Positions 1 through 11,478 of a stretch of DNA of 64,000 nucleotides are shown piece by piece (within the stretch, counting starts at the first letter, position 1; every line of letters begins with the position of its first letter). The stretch is from Cryptomeria japonica (Eukaryota; Streptophyta; Pinopsida; Cupressales; Cupressaceae), in contig NC_081415.1 of the NCBI RefSeq assembly GCF_030272615.1, forward strand, positions 417,534,757 through 417,598,756, written 5' to 3'. Position numbers and translations under genes: made by a program. A model generated the notes under the pieces. It was not told where the DNA came from. It made no database searches and saw nothing but the letters and a program-made list of their open reading frames with translations.

Positions 1-1486
1 TTATTATATATATATATATATATATATTTTAATATTTGCTTACTGTGTAAAACATAGTCTAATAAACCAGTCTCCCAGGGACTAAAAATAATTATTATTT
101 TTTTAAAATTTATTTACTGTGAATAAAAAACACAGTCAGTCTCCCAGAGACTTAAAACAAATTTTTTTTTTTTAAAACAATACAAATATTTCCAGAATAT
201 GAGAGGTTTTCAAAATTGAAAGGATAATCCTTTTGGGCATAAGAAAGCGCATTTTCCATGCAAGGATGCAAGCAATAAACCAATACCAACTAATTCCACA
301 ATGATTCATAACCTTGAGGCAATCAATGGAGAAATTAAAACCAAATAGCATGAAGAACATCCAATGCCCATTTTTTTAAAAAATTTAAACAATAACTAAT
401 TGATAACCAGAATTCCTACCTCAGTAAGCATTCCTGGAAAGGATCTGATGAAGAGCCCCAACCTGCAGCTCAAGAAATCCTTCTCCTTCCAAAATCCCCA
501 AATCTTTCCTCCAAAATATTTTCCAAAAATATATTTTTCTCCAAAAAATTCAATCCCCAATATTTTCCAAAAGTCTAGGTTATATGGAAAAGTTTGACCA
601 AAAATCTCATTTTTGGATTTAAAATTTTTATTTAAAATAAATCACAAAAATCTTTATTTTCCAACTATATCAATATATTCACTTGATTTTCAATCTAAAA
701 TTGATTTCTTCAATTAACTGAAATTAACCTTTCTAATTTAAAAAGCCAAGAGAATACAATTAATCCTATTGCAATTAAATTCAAAACTTTCTTTTTCAAC
801 AGCATATACAAAATGCATTTAATATTTAAAATCAGCCATGTAATTTAACTTGCTCCTAAACTGACTTGAGCAATTCAATATTAACGATAATCGGATAACG
901 AAACCCTGTTTAATTTAGTCCATTAATCTTTAATGCACGAACACATATTTAATCATATTAAAAACTAAGGACCAATTACTCAATTTAACCATACACACCA
1001 AACACGCAAACCAAGAAGGTCAACCAGACAGATGACTCACAAACCCAAACAAAAAATGGAATGTCGACGACGACTGACGATGCTCACTTGAGCACGACTA
1101 TGGTCAAATAGGGTCTTACGACCACCTAATCCAACTCTAAGGATTAAGGAGGTACACTCAACCTGTGAATCAAGGCGAAGACGAACATTGCACTCATGCA
1201 GAGTTGTACCTGAAATCTCCTGCAACCAAAAGTCATACATGCATACATATATAGACTTAATGAAAGCGTTAGCCCGATATTAATACCACAAAATAGGAAC
1301 ACTAAACAACTTGCATACAACTGGTGCGAAAACCACATTAACAGATACACACTAAATCAACACATTTGACTATAATCATTATATTATGATAAACTAACCA
1401 AGGTTAAACCAAGATTAGAAATTGATTAGGGCAGGGGTACTACAAAATGTGTATCATATGTTTGCATTTCTTATGAAATGTCAAAA
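1..1486. other. AT-rich non-coding flank
   Basis: I see no supportable gene. The stretch opens with a (TA)n run at about 3-27, followed by a short tandem duplication and then AT-rich unique-looking sequence. The small open frames on both strands lack recognisable motifs and read as chance frames. It may be the upstream part of the element whose gag begins near 1487, but no primer-binding site or LTR edge is visible. Confidence 0.5.
38..165. repeat. Two-copy tandem duplication, about 70-bp unit
   Basis: Two adjacent copies share TTTACTGTG, an ACA(C/T)AGTC segment, CAGTCTCCCAG and GACT(A/T)AAA. The copies start near 38 and 110. They differ by small indels in the T-rich spacer. No function is evident. 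Confidence 0.6.
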
Positions 1487-2326
1487 ATGAATGTGCAGTC
1501 TATGTCAAGTCATCATAGAGCTTTCTTTAGGGAAATATATAAACCATTGAATTTTGATGGTATCCAAGGTTTCCCAAATCCTTTTCCTATAGGGGTTAGG
1601 GAACAATTACCAGGATTTAATGGGAAGAAGTTAGAATCAACATGACAACATTTACAAGAGTTTTCTGAAATAATTGAAGATTTTGAATTAAATAAAGGAG
1701 ATGTTTTCATGAAGTTATTTGTTCAGTCTTTGAGGGAAAATGCTAGAGACTGGTTCTCCTACATGCTAGTATGTTTTACCTCATCATTGGATAAGTTGAA
1801 TGTGGCATTCATGGAATAGTTTGGTGAAAGAATTAATCCAAGCTCTGTTATGAAAACATTCATGGACATTCAGAAAGAAGAGGATGAATTAGTACCTGCT
1901 TTTAATCTCAAGTTTTCTAGGGCATTGGATAACAATCCTAGCAGTTACAAACCAAATGATGCAGTATGCCTAGTTGTTTATTTGGCTGCATTTGAAGAGG
2001 AAGAGAGTTATTTGCTAAGAAATAAGGATCCTAAAACCTTGCATCAGGCTTATAGGATAGCAATGGAGATTGAAAACAATTTGAAATATCAGATCCCTAG
2101 GGGATACATATCGGCAAAGGTATATTATCCTAAGATGATAGGGTTCAAAGAAAAACATGAATCTGAAACAAAAGGACCATGTCGAGATTTTTATATTCCT
2201 ACTGATTACATTAGCCCTGTTATTGATTATGATATGAACAAAAATGTGAGTGAAGAGGAGTTGTCCCAGACAATGGTTATTCCTCATATTGATGAAGAAG
2301 GGCTAATGAGAGAATGTTTGACATAA
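1487..2326 (+). pseudogene. Broken retrotransposon gag (capsid domain)
   Basis: One reading frame runs from ATG at 1487 to the stop at 2326, interrupted by TGA near 1641 and TAG near 1817. It contains the hallmarks of a Retrotrans_gag-type capsid domain: an ARDWF motif around residue 87, then a segment reading LDKLNVAFME followed by FGERINPSSV, and then EEDE and FNLKFSRAL. This domain packages the RNA of LTR retrotransposons in cytoplasmic particles. The stops are consistent with CAA and CAG codons mutated by C-to-T change. No protease or RT follows; an acidic region follows instead. The family is not identified beyond LTR-retrotransposon gag. Confidence 0.75.
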
Positions 2327-3246
2327 TAAATGAAGAGACAAATATGGTGTCCATTACTTTATTGAAGGACAACAACAATGATTTTTCCAAGGAGAACACC
2401 TCACAGGAAATTGGTATGCAGTCTTGCATTTCAGATAGATATGACAATGAGTATGAAGAATTGGAAAGTTTTATGTTTGAAATGGTTGGAGGTTTATAGG
2501 ACTGTGATAATAAAAATTTAGATGATGAGATACCATCAGTTTTTGATGAAAAAAATTGTGAGGATTGTATTATTGGGTGTTGTTCCAGTTTAGATTATGA
2601 TTCCTCATTTCCTGATAAACTTGAAGATGAGATCAAAAATAACTTTAGTGAAAATATAAATGCATTATTTTATGAAGATTCAGATGAAGATCAATTGGTT
2701 CTCTAGTACAATATATTTGAGAAGGGTCTTCATGTTATTCTTAACCCTTTATATGAAGAAACAAATGAGAATCTGGAGATTATTGCATTAGAATGGAATA
2801 TTGTGAAGATGAAGGTGTAATATCTGATTTAGAGGTAGGTATCATTGAACAATCTTCCCCTATTGCTGATATTGTTGACATTAGACTGAAAAAAAAGAAA
2901 TAAAATGAAACATATGAAGAGGTCATCTATGATCCTTTCCTTCCCCTTGATGACAGCTTGCTGGATATGATCAATAAGAAGGAGGATTCTTCAAAGAATC
3001 CTCATTTTAGTAGGCAAGTTGATAATTCAAAAGAGGCATGTATTTTTCAGTTATATGCTAGAATATGAGATTTTCCTTTTCCAACAAGATGATGTATTTG
3101 CAGAAAAGGATACTGGTTACAGTCAGGGTGTGTGTTGTATCAATTACATAGCATATATGTCACAAGATTGCAGATGTACTATATCATTGCACAGTTTTCA
3201 AATTTTCAATAGTAATTGCAATGAGAAAGTTAAGCATAGTAGATAG
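2314..3246 (+). pseudogene. Acidic linker region downstream of gag, degenerate
   Basis: The open frame continues in a different phase from 2314 with stops at 2497-2499 and near 2706, and later in further pieces to about 3246. The conceptual protein is rich in Asp, Glu and Asn with scattered Cys. Similar low-complexity acidic linkers sit between gag and protease in other elements of this window (for example 53587-54189). I cannot recognise a domain. It is probably the gag-protease linker of the element starting near 1487, whose downstream pol is missing. Confidence 0.4.
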
Positions 3247-3584
3247 ACTGAACAAGCCAACAAATTTGAAAAATGGTTTTCCACTTATGTTATTAGATTA
3301 TATTTGATGCTTTCAAAAGAAAATCATGTTTATGACAGAGGAATTTTTTTTGACATTGGTAGATGTCTTTGGGCCATCACACTTGGTATGATTCTGCAGG
3401 CCACAAGTGAATTGGGATAGAGTGGTTTTCTTTGACTCTATGCCTAGTGGAGTTGTGAATAAATTTCCTCTTAATTGCTTGTTCATGGACAATTTTGAGT
3501 TTCTACTTTTATTTAAAGTAGATGTTATCCATGAGCATTAGTTAGGTTTTCTTTGTTAGTTTAGTTTCTTTTGTTTTTTATTAT

Positions 3585-4560
3585 GGGAAAAATAGATTTT
3601 GAAGGGACTCCGAAACCCTTTACATAAGAACCTTAAAAGATAAGAGCATTAAGAAATAAGACAGGGCAGACTGCAAAAAAACCAGCAAAGTATTGGGCAA
3701 AAGCTAGTACAAAAGCCCAACACAACTAGCAACAACTAGCCAAAATAGAAAACAGATAAATTACTTGATGTTTTTAAGGGCATTAGCCAATTTCCCACTA
3801 ATCCCTTGCATTTCTTTGATATTATCCCTGAGAATTGGGACTTCCTTGGAAGAGGCCAAGGCAACTTTTTTCATACTCGCCCTAGTCCTTTTGGTCGCAC
3901 CTCTAGGAGAAATATCCACATTCCCAGCCTCAATAGAATCATCATCAACATCAAGGTCCACAATAGGTTTGGAAGTGTTAGAGCCATCAAGGTATTTGGC
4001 AATTTCCTCCATATTCCAAGTCACATAATTGAGGAAATCTGAAATCATAATCAGGAAGTTCTTCATGGCTGTCTTTCCTTCCTCTAGCTTGCTGATCTGA
4101 ACTTCCAGCTTCTCCACTTTTTCATCCATAACCTTTTTCCACTGCTCATGGTTACTTTCACCTTTCTGTCTCTGCTCTTCCTGTTGATTAGCAACTTTTT
4201 CCATTTTATTAATTCCTTCATATACCCACCTATCAAAACCCAGACGAGCATCAAACTGGTTCTTGAGCTTATCTAGAATAACCTCATCTCCAGCTCTATA
4301 ATTTTCTTTTCTCGTATCCTCCTTATCCTTGTTCTGCTTAGTTTACATTTCCCTTTCCTCCTGATTAATCTAGTTTTCATGCTCCTCCATAGGCTAGTTG
4401 TTAAAATTACCAGTAGTCGCACTGTGGGTAGGGTTGTTCTTTTGTTGAAGTTACCTTGTCTAGGAAATTTCTTCTTGGTCTTCCCTATAGTTGGTCTGCT
4501 TTACTCAAAGATTCTGGTCTCTCACTTCATTCCTAAGAAATGAGCATCCCCAACTAGAGC
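3585..4560 (-). pseudogene. Coiled-coil protein of unnamed repeat family, copy 1 (broken)
   Basis: On the minus strand the clearest open part is 4204 to 3761 (147 aa). Upstream, a frame with several stops can be followed back to about 4560. The protein is charged and heptad-like over residues 1-60 (predicted coiled coil). It then has an acidic patch (IVDLDVDDD), a basic patch and a Lys-ending C terminus. This order matches the C-terminal part of the copy at 26895-28632, where the acidic patch reads EIDLDAEG. The two also share a 3' tail with GGTTTCGG, then GTCC, then CTATTTTTC. I infer two members of one mobile or retroposed family. The function is unknown. Confidence 0.5.
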
Positions 4561-5895
4561 CACCGATAGCCCTAAAAATTTGATTGCATAAAATTTTCAA
4601 ATTTTAGCCCAAAACATTGATTTTCAGGTTGTTGCTTATATCCTCTGAGAACAATTCAACGCTTAGGGTTTAGGATTTATCAAGACTTCTTATATTTTTG
4701 TGAAGAAAACCCTAGAAATGATATATTTCGCTATTACTTTTTCCCACTTAAACCAAGGGTACCCTTTCCATAAATGGGGCCATTTTTTTCCTAAGTAAAA
4801 AGTTGGTCAACCAGTTTGTGAGATGAAATTTCCTAAGTCAAGTGCATAACTTCCCTATTACCGGTCCCCTTCTAAATATTTAAATGCCCGCGCTTATTTT
4901 TTCCTAAGTCTGGCAAGTGCTAACTACCCTGACCATCTGTTAAAGAATGGATAGATCCAATGGCAAGCACTTCCCCATGATCAAAGATGCGAGGATTTTA
5001 ATGACCACAACATTGCGAGATAATTTTGCATGTTATCAATGAAGCCAGTAAGGTTAGTAGTGCAACTGGTCAAAAGATTTGTAATACTAGTTTGCAGGCG
5101 ATAAAGGTTGGTATACTAATAGTCCCATCAATTTGCACAGGCTTAGAATGAACGAGGATGTTTTATCCTAAAGTAAAAGGTGCTCAAATTTTAAGTCCTG
5201 AAGGAGTTGGTAGGCAGTACACAAAGTAATAAAGATCAAATAGATCAAACGACCCTCGTATTCCTGCAATGGAATTTGCAAGGCAGTTACAGACTGTGGT
5301 ATCATGAGATGATGCCATGTGTACTTGTCTGATCAAGAGGACTTGCGGAGAGGTTGCTGACAGGGCTAGGTCAAAGAATGATATGGCGCTATACAGTCAA
5401 GATCTTGTGGGTCCACAGATATAGTTGGAAAGTCAAATGACTAAGTTGGCAGGAAATAACCGTTAGATTTGCCAAGTTAGATGAGATCTATGACTGAGTT
5501 TCAAATGAGAAGTTTGGAGGGATTTTGGAGGCACCGGTTATAGCTCACGGGAAAGGGGAAAATGAATGGGATTCAACTTTGTTGATTCAGGATTGATTTG
5601 ACAGTCAGAGATGTGAAAGCATTTGCATAAGCTTCCAGTCCAGGTGTGATAAATCACGAGTTCTCTGATGAATTTAGAGATTCACTTGTTGACAAAAATC
5701 TTGAAGGAGGAGATTGTACATTGAAAAGAGGAATAAGATCAGAATCAAATCGTTCGCATCAGGAGAAACTTGACAGAAGAATGTAGTAGATGTGATATGC
5801 ATGAATTCTAGTGTCTATAGCTGGCAGAGAAAATTGAGAACATCAGAGTGATGATGTTTCAAGAGAAAGCACTATTTGATGAAGTATGGTTCAGT

Positions 5896-5903
5896 TATAA
5901 ATA
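5896..5903 (+). promoter_or_regulatory. Candidate TATA box
   Basis: TATAAATA lies in the context GTTATAAATACAAC. It could be the core promoter of an old LTR. There is no associated reading frame. Confidence 0.35.
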
Positions 5904-6076
5904 CAACAAGGTGGTTATCAAATTGGTAGGAGAGTATGAAGCCTTTTCATTTTCTAGGTGCAGTTTTTCTTTCTGTAGAACAAATGATGTTTGAGCAAGC
6001 TTATAGATGGAGTTGCAATATACTCTGTGATACTAGATGGAATTTATCTCTCATGTATGAGTATGTCTATTTCCAT

Positions 6077-6120
6077 AGGGGATGTGAAAGTGGGGAGGAT
6101 TTTCAGAGGGGATGTGAAAG
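6077..6120. repeat. Direct repeat of a 14-mer
   Basis: AGGGGATGTGAAAG occurs at 6077-6090 and exactly again at 6107-6120, a 30-bp period. This is a local duplication with no known role. Confidence 0.7.
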
Positions 6121-6467
6121 CCTTTTCTTGTGAAAAAAGGTCATGCATGGCACAACCTCTGTATCTACTCAGTCTTTGGGTGGTAGAGGGTTCTGAGATA
6201 GAGCCCACAGAGGAACAAAAAAGGGACATGTCTGGGTAGGGAGTGGCAACAATCCATCCATGTAGCTGTATGGAAGCTGCAACCCCTCCCCAACATATTA
6301 TGTTTCCCCTCTAACTTAACCTTCCATTTCCTCTGATCCTGGGCATGAAAGTTGAGTTCCCCCTCTAGTTTGAGGGGTGACTTTACCTCTTTTCAGGATC
6401 ATGTTTCCCTTTCTAAGGAAGGGAAATGCTCTATGGGAGAAAAATGCAACATCTCACATGCCATCTG

Positions 6468-7433
6468 AAGGTGTTAGGGGGATAGCAACATGACTCAAAT
6501 GGTTTTTCTTCTACCAATTATTGGTTCAAAAACAATAATTCACAAGTACCGAATAATTCACAAGTACTGACACATAGACGTGTATATTTTGAAACATAAT
6601 TGTACATAGCCTTTAAGGCTAATTATCAAGGAATGAATCTACTATTCACAAGTGTCTTATGGTCTGAAGCTTGTCGCTCCCTTGTTTCTATAAAAGGGAA
6701 TTCAAGGCCATTAGTTAGGGTCTGAATTTTTCTAAGAAAGATCTATGTAAAATAGATCTTTCTGTAGGGTTAGGTCCAAATTAGTTCTAGAGATTCATAG
6801 GAAATGATAGGGACTATAATGTTATTTTGCAGAGCAAAAATTGTAATAGAATAGTTGGAGTTTCCCCTTTTCAAATGGGTCACTTTGTATTTGAATTTGT
6901 TGGCTATCATCTGATAAAAGATGGCTCATAATATTTAATGCAAATATAGTTTCCTAATCTTTACTCTCCCATGTGTGATTTTATCTTCTGTTAAGAAAAT
7001 GGGATCAAGGGTTTCTTTTGTTTATTGCATTGTTATGATGTATGTACTCTTTTATTCAATGCTTTAATCCAAGGGGTTAATTAAAATGCTTGAATAAGAT
7101 TACAGAGAAAATAAGGCTTGCCATAGGATTTGATAAGTAGTTCAGATAAAGGATCATAAGTAGATTAATACTGTAAGGCAGTATTATTTTAGGCAAGACC
7201 AGCTATTAGATGAAGTTTTATCAGATTTTCAGCAATGCTTTTCATAGACTCTATAGCCCAAATGAACAAGGCACTGGTATTTGCTAGCAAATCTCATTAG
7301 GTTATCAGTTTTCTAGTTTTATCTTCTTCATGATCTCTCAGACCAAATCTTATAAACAATCAGAACAATCATTTGCTAAGATTTATGTACTTTCTAAAAA
7401 TAGTCTCACCATCTCTCATACTCCAGGTTAAGG
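6468..7433 (+). other. Possible LTR remnant
   Basis: The stretch begins with TGTTAGGGGG after a purine-rich segment. It carries a TATA box at 6689-6696 and then an AT-rich 3' part with no coding potential, which is the usual build of a plant LTR. A matching second LTR and a target-site duplication were not found, so this is a guess from composition and layout. Confidence 0.3.
6689..6696 (+). promoter_or_regulatory. Candidate TATA box in LTR-like stretch
   Basis: TATAAAAG lies in the context TTTCTATAAAAGGGAA, a good plant TATA match. It is inside the possible LTR beginning at 6468. Confidence 0.4.
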
Positions 7434-7848
7434 TTGAGGATCACTAAAGGATTTTCCATCCTTGAGCATTCTCCCTTTCTGTTGAGTTTTATTAATGAGA
7501 TAATCTGCTTTGTTTTCAGTAAGTTCTTGAATATCCTTGTGGAGAGCAGTAATTTCTTACTGAAGGGATCACCCTCCATGGTTTTGCAGAGCCTAAAGTG
7601 TAGGAGGACCCTGCGTCCTTGTTATTGGTTGTCCAAGCCTGATAGATATTGATAGTTGGAGGTGGCTCTCCATAGATATTTAGAGGAAATAAGCTTGGTC
7701 TCTGCCTTGTAAGCAGTGTAAACCCATCGTCCGTTTTTGGGAACCAACAGATACTCCTCACACTAGACTCTTAATACAAGATTTTTCTTCATACAAGTCA
7801 AGTTCTGACTCTAACACTTGATGCCCTCAATGAGCTTAGAAAGCCTCT

Positions 7849-7856
7849 ATTTATAG
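7849..7856 (-). promoter_or_regulatory. Candidate TATA box, minus strand
   Basis: Read on the minus strand this is GGCTATAAATAGAGGC, a textbook TATA box. It would drive transcription toward 7800 and below. Confidence 0.45.
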
Positions 7857-8139
7857 CCATTGGAGGAAAAGGGGTAGATGGATTTGACTAGTAGGTGTGA
7901 GTGGTAGGTTTTGAATTACCGATAGGTGTAGGTGGTAGATGGAGGAGCTGGTAGATGGTGGTTTTGGTAGATGTTAGTGGTAGATAAGAAAATTATATGA
8001 AAAAGTAGGAGGAATTTTTGGAAGGTAGTGAAAGTGCAGTGGTACCATGGAATCTTGTACTCTAAGATTTGCAAGCTCATTTAGGCCCCTTACTATTTAT
8101 TTAATATTTTTTAATAACTTTACTATAGACTCACTATTT

Positions 8140-8144
8140 ACTAA
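8140..8144. repeat. Target-site duplication of E1, left copy
   Basis: ACTAA lies directly before the TGTATACA start of the 5' LTR. The right copy at 24756-24760 is ACTAG, one mismatch. Confidence 0.65.
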
Positions 8145-9312
8145 TGTATACACATAAAAATGGCTATGAGCAATTAAATAAATATTTTATATTTATTTGA
8201 TAATTATTCTTCTATTAAATAGTTAATATGAAAAGATTAATTTATTTAATTCATTTCGTGTCTTTCTATTAATTAATTTAATTAAAATATTTTATTAATT
8301 AATCCATCTATCCTATTCCTCTAAATAATTAAATATCTAATATTGAATTATTCCTCTAACCAATTTAATTAAATATCTAATGTTTAATTATCTCCTCTAA
8401 TCAATTAAATATCTAATATTTAATGGTTATTCTCTTATCCTATAGTCTCAAATGTTAAATAATTTCTTAAATTATTTAATCTCTTTTACAAACTCACCCT
8501 TCCATCTCCACTTCATCTTCCCTTTGCCAACTCATCCAACATGTGGCTAAGGAAATTAATATTTCTTAAATATTAATTCATCATTTATCTTCAACCTCCA
8601 AATTCAATGAATATTGTGTACATACACATATTTCATAACCATCATCTATATTCTCTCCAACACCCCCTACATCTTAGGAAGGACTTGATTCACTTGTCCT
8701 CTCATGCCTAAATCTTCTCCAACCATCCCTAGATTCCCTCAGTCAGCAACCTAGTCAAGGTGAGATGAGTGACACTTGTCTTCTCCTTCCCCCTTTCTCT
8801 CAACCTTCACTTTTGCTCACAACCATCCAAAACTATAGATTTGATCACGACCATTGATCTAAGCCACACCATCTTATCCTCTCAAGGTCTATAAAATCAA
8901 GAGCTTCAATTGAGAGAGAGTTAGACTTCAAGTGCATTTTCAAGAACATCATTTTTAAAACTTATGCATTCGTAAGTTTCAAACCTTGAAGCAAATAGCA
9001 ATTATCATATAGCACAATCATGTAGTATTGCATATCATAGCATTTGTTAACTACCAGTTATCAGTCCATTCTTCATATATCATCTTGGAAGCTATTAGTG
9101 CATTGTTTGAGACACACCATCTCCAACCAGGAATAGTGGAGTTAGGACACAATGAGACATAAACCATGAAGGTAATATTAGTATTTTTATTTCATATGTA
9201 TTTCATGTAGCTTCATTGGTTGAGTTTGGATTTCCTATGGCATTTCCATTAGTATTTTGTGAAACCAACTTGTTGCAGGTAGCATTTTGAGGATGAAATT
9301 CAAGTCGACACA
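8145..9312 (+). repeat. E1 5' LTR
   Basis: 1168 bp, from TGTATACACATAAA to GACACA. It is nearly the same throughout as 23613-24755, with scattered substitutions and one indel of about 38 bp. It contains a run of ATATTTAATTA-like AT repeats in its first third, a TATA box at 8889 and a GAGAGAG leader after it. Confidence 0.92.
8889..8897 (+). promoter_or_regulatory. TATA box of E1 5' LTR
   Basis: CTATAAAAT is followed by AAGAGCTTCAATTGAGAGAG. The same block is preserved in the 3' LTR at 24317-24325, which supports it as the LTR core promoter for the genomic RNA. Confidence 0.6.
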
Positions 9313-9315
9313 TTT

Positions 9316-9335
9316 TGGCACCCACCGTGGGGATC
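9316..9335 (+). other. E1 primer-binding site (tRNA-Lys)
   Basis: TGGCACCCACCGTGGGG starts three bases (TTT) after the LTR end. It differs at only two of about twenty positions from the complement of the 3' end of plant tRNA-Lys, as I recall that tRNA. Reverse transcription of E1 would be primed here. Confidence 0.8.
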
Positions 9336-9344
9336 ATGGACCTC

Positions 9345-9712
9345 GCATATACCTTTAAAAATCTCGCAAAAAGTGAAATTAATGCATTTGTAATATAGAT
9401 TCACGCATGTGTAAATTTGTGACAGCGTTTTTGTTCCACAGGTTAGCGCATTTGCATCTTAGGTTAGCACATGTGTATCTCAGGTTAACGCATATGTCAT
9501 GCAGGTTGGCACTTTTGTCTGAAAATTTGCACATTTTCTTTACAGGTTAACGCTTTTGTCCTCTAGGTTAGTGCATTTATTAAAGAAATCATGCTTTTAT
9601 GTCCATAAAGCAGTGCTTTTTTAGTACAGGTTAGCACTTTTGCTCTGCAGATTAGCACTTTTGGAGGGAAAGATAGCGCATATGTTAGAATAGCGCTTTT
9701 GCTTGCAACTAA
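9345..9712 (+). repeat. Array of degenerate TTAGCGCATATG-like 12-mers in E1 leader
   Basis: About 17 spaced, degenerate copies are present, for example TTAGCGCATTTG, TTAGCACATGTG, TTAACGCATATG, TTAGCACTTTTG, ATAGCGCATATG and ATAGCGCTTTTG. Spacing is irregular at about 15-30 bp. The motif is the reverse complement of the array in the antisense-gene intron at 22770-23100. It is not coding on either strand. Confidence 0.8.
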
Positions 9713-11478
9713 CAAAATTTTCTTGCAAGTCCAAATATCCAAGAAATAAAAAAATTTCAAACTACTAACATGCATGTGTAGGATGGTGTTTGAGGCAATT
9801 TTCATGTATTTTCTCACATAGTTAATTAAAAGCCTTATTTTGGGAAGTAATATATCATGTCTTGCTCATTTAGTCTAACTAAAAGGATAAATTGACAACA
9901 TGCAACTTGCATTTTTAGTAACTTCTCTCAAATAGTTGCACGTAGACTTTTTAAAAGGCTAAAATAAACACCATGCTTGTTGGAGCAACATCTCTAAATA
10001 GAGGATAGATCACATTGTTATGGAAAGTTAAAAAGAACACTTATATTTTGTATCTCGAAAGTGGTAGGTATATGCTCTCCCCTTAATTGGGTGACCAAAA
10101 AGCCAAATCCACTCTTTTATGCTTTCTTTACTTTCAAGAAAATAAATCCTTTAGAGGGCTTGCCTTCCTGAGCTTCCTTGAGGGGGCCAGTGAGAGGGGA
10201 ATGACCTAAAGTGGAAATGGGCTAATACTGAGTCCTTCCAATACACTCTAAATAAATCATGTTTATGACAAAAGTCCCAAACAACATGTGCTGATAAGTT
10301 CATACCGACACTATGTTTCCCCATAAACCCTATGGAGCGTAACCTCTATAGGCTGGGAACCTTCTATTTTTATAGAGCTGAAAGTGTCGCATGTATGGCC
10401 ACATGATTGGAAGCCTTTACTAAAAACCACTTGTACTAGTTACCAAAATCCTTCTAGTTGTTGGTGCAGGAGGTCGGACCTCTGAAGCAGCTCACACACA
10501 TATGGTTCTTAGTAGAGATATAAAGTTTTCCATGGGGAGTTTTCATGGAAATTGGTGCTTGGTTGCCCAAGAGAAGTGAGTGTCAAGGGTGGAGCCAGTG
10601 GGGTCAAGCATCTAAATATCTGCTTTGAATAACATAGCCTCGGGGGAAACCCCATGTGAGATTCAACAACTATTTTCTCAACCTGCCATAAGATTTGTAC
10701 TTGCTTGTGCATTTTGTTTATTAAACATTGTGTCTTCTATGTCTATTACATGTTCCAAATGGTCAAAAATTTGAAGAAAATTATCATCTACGAGTGAGCA
10801 AAAATCCAACAAAATGTTGAAAAAAAATTGATCAAAAGGGTAATACAAAAGCTCTCCAACATTTGAAACACCAGATCAAAACTAGAGTGTCAAAAAATTA
10901 GTATCAAAATAATTCTGAAAGTAGATTTGTCTCTAAACCATCACATATTTTCAAACTATCTCAACAATGGGGTCTCTAATCCAACAGGTTATTCCCAAGA
11001 GGTTTCTATAAACATAAAATCAAATCCTCTATCACGAAGCTTGATCAATCTATACTAGGTTCATAATCTTGGATATATCTTTCCTATTTTGAACCTAGGT
11101 TATGTCAAAATCAGAATCGCACCAACATTGGAATCAAACAAACTTGTAAATTGTCAGATGCTTATATGACTTTTAAGTATCACCTTAAAAAAAGAAAACC
11201 TAGTTATAAAGCTACTTAGAAAAGAATAAAATTCTTGTATATCAATCACAAGATCTTATTAAAACATAGGACATTCCTACACCATTTTCGTCACTACTTA
11301 CATGGTTGTGGTACAGAGTTTGATAGAGAAATTTTGCAAAGATGTGCTTTTCAACAAAGAGATGCTTTATCACAACAAAAAAACAATAGCGGTAAAATCA
11401 ACAAAGTATATCTTCCTAAACCAATAATCACCTATTGACTTTATCCTTTGGAAATTTAAAAAATCTTGAAATAATCAC
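9713..11478 (+). other. E1 untranslated leader
   Basis: About 1.8 kb without a supportable gene lies between the motif array and gag. A block at about 9960-10200 (CTCGAAAGTGGTA, ATGCTCTCCCCTT, TTGAGGGGGC) is shared with the E2 leader at 33118-33370, which shows common descent and perhaps a packaging or translation role. The purine run TTGAGGGGGC at 10178-10187 recurs near the 3' polypurine tract of both elements. Confidence 0.7.

Larger units (their letters stand above)
4561..6467. other. Unclassified non-coding stretch, LTR-like in parts
   Basis: No coding region can be supported. A telobox-like AAACCCTAAG occurs on the minus strand near 4668. From about 4980 to 6467 the composition is less AT-rich and includes a TATA box on the plus strand at 5896. 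That would fit the U3/R part of an old LTR, but I find no second copy in the window and no clean TG...CA edges. Confidence 0.35.
7434..8144 (-). other. Flank of E1, LTR-like on the minus strand
   Basis: No gene is supported. A minus-strand TATA box at 7849-7856 points leftward. Element E1 inserted at 8145, so this sequence originally continued at 24756. It may be the LTR of the old minus-strand element at 25306-29608, but I could not show a paired copy. Confidence 0.3.

Noticed and set aside
7516-7761. 81-codon minus-strand frame ahead of the TATA-bearing stretch as a host gene exon
   Set aside because: It follows a minus-strand TATA box at 7849 but has no recognisable domain and no supported splice structure.
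6468-7814. Complete solo LTR from TGTTAG to CTAACA
   Set aside because: The ends are inverted, but flanks GAAGG and CTTGA are not duplications and no second copy exists in the window.
9345-9712. Spaced short repeats as a CRISPR-like array
   Set aside because: Repeats are only about 12 bp, degenerate and irregularly spaced, inside a retrotransposon leader.
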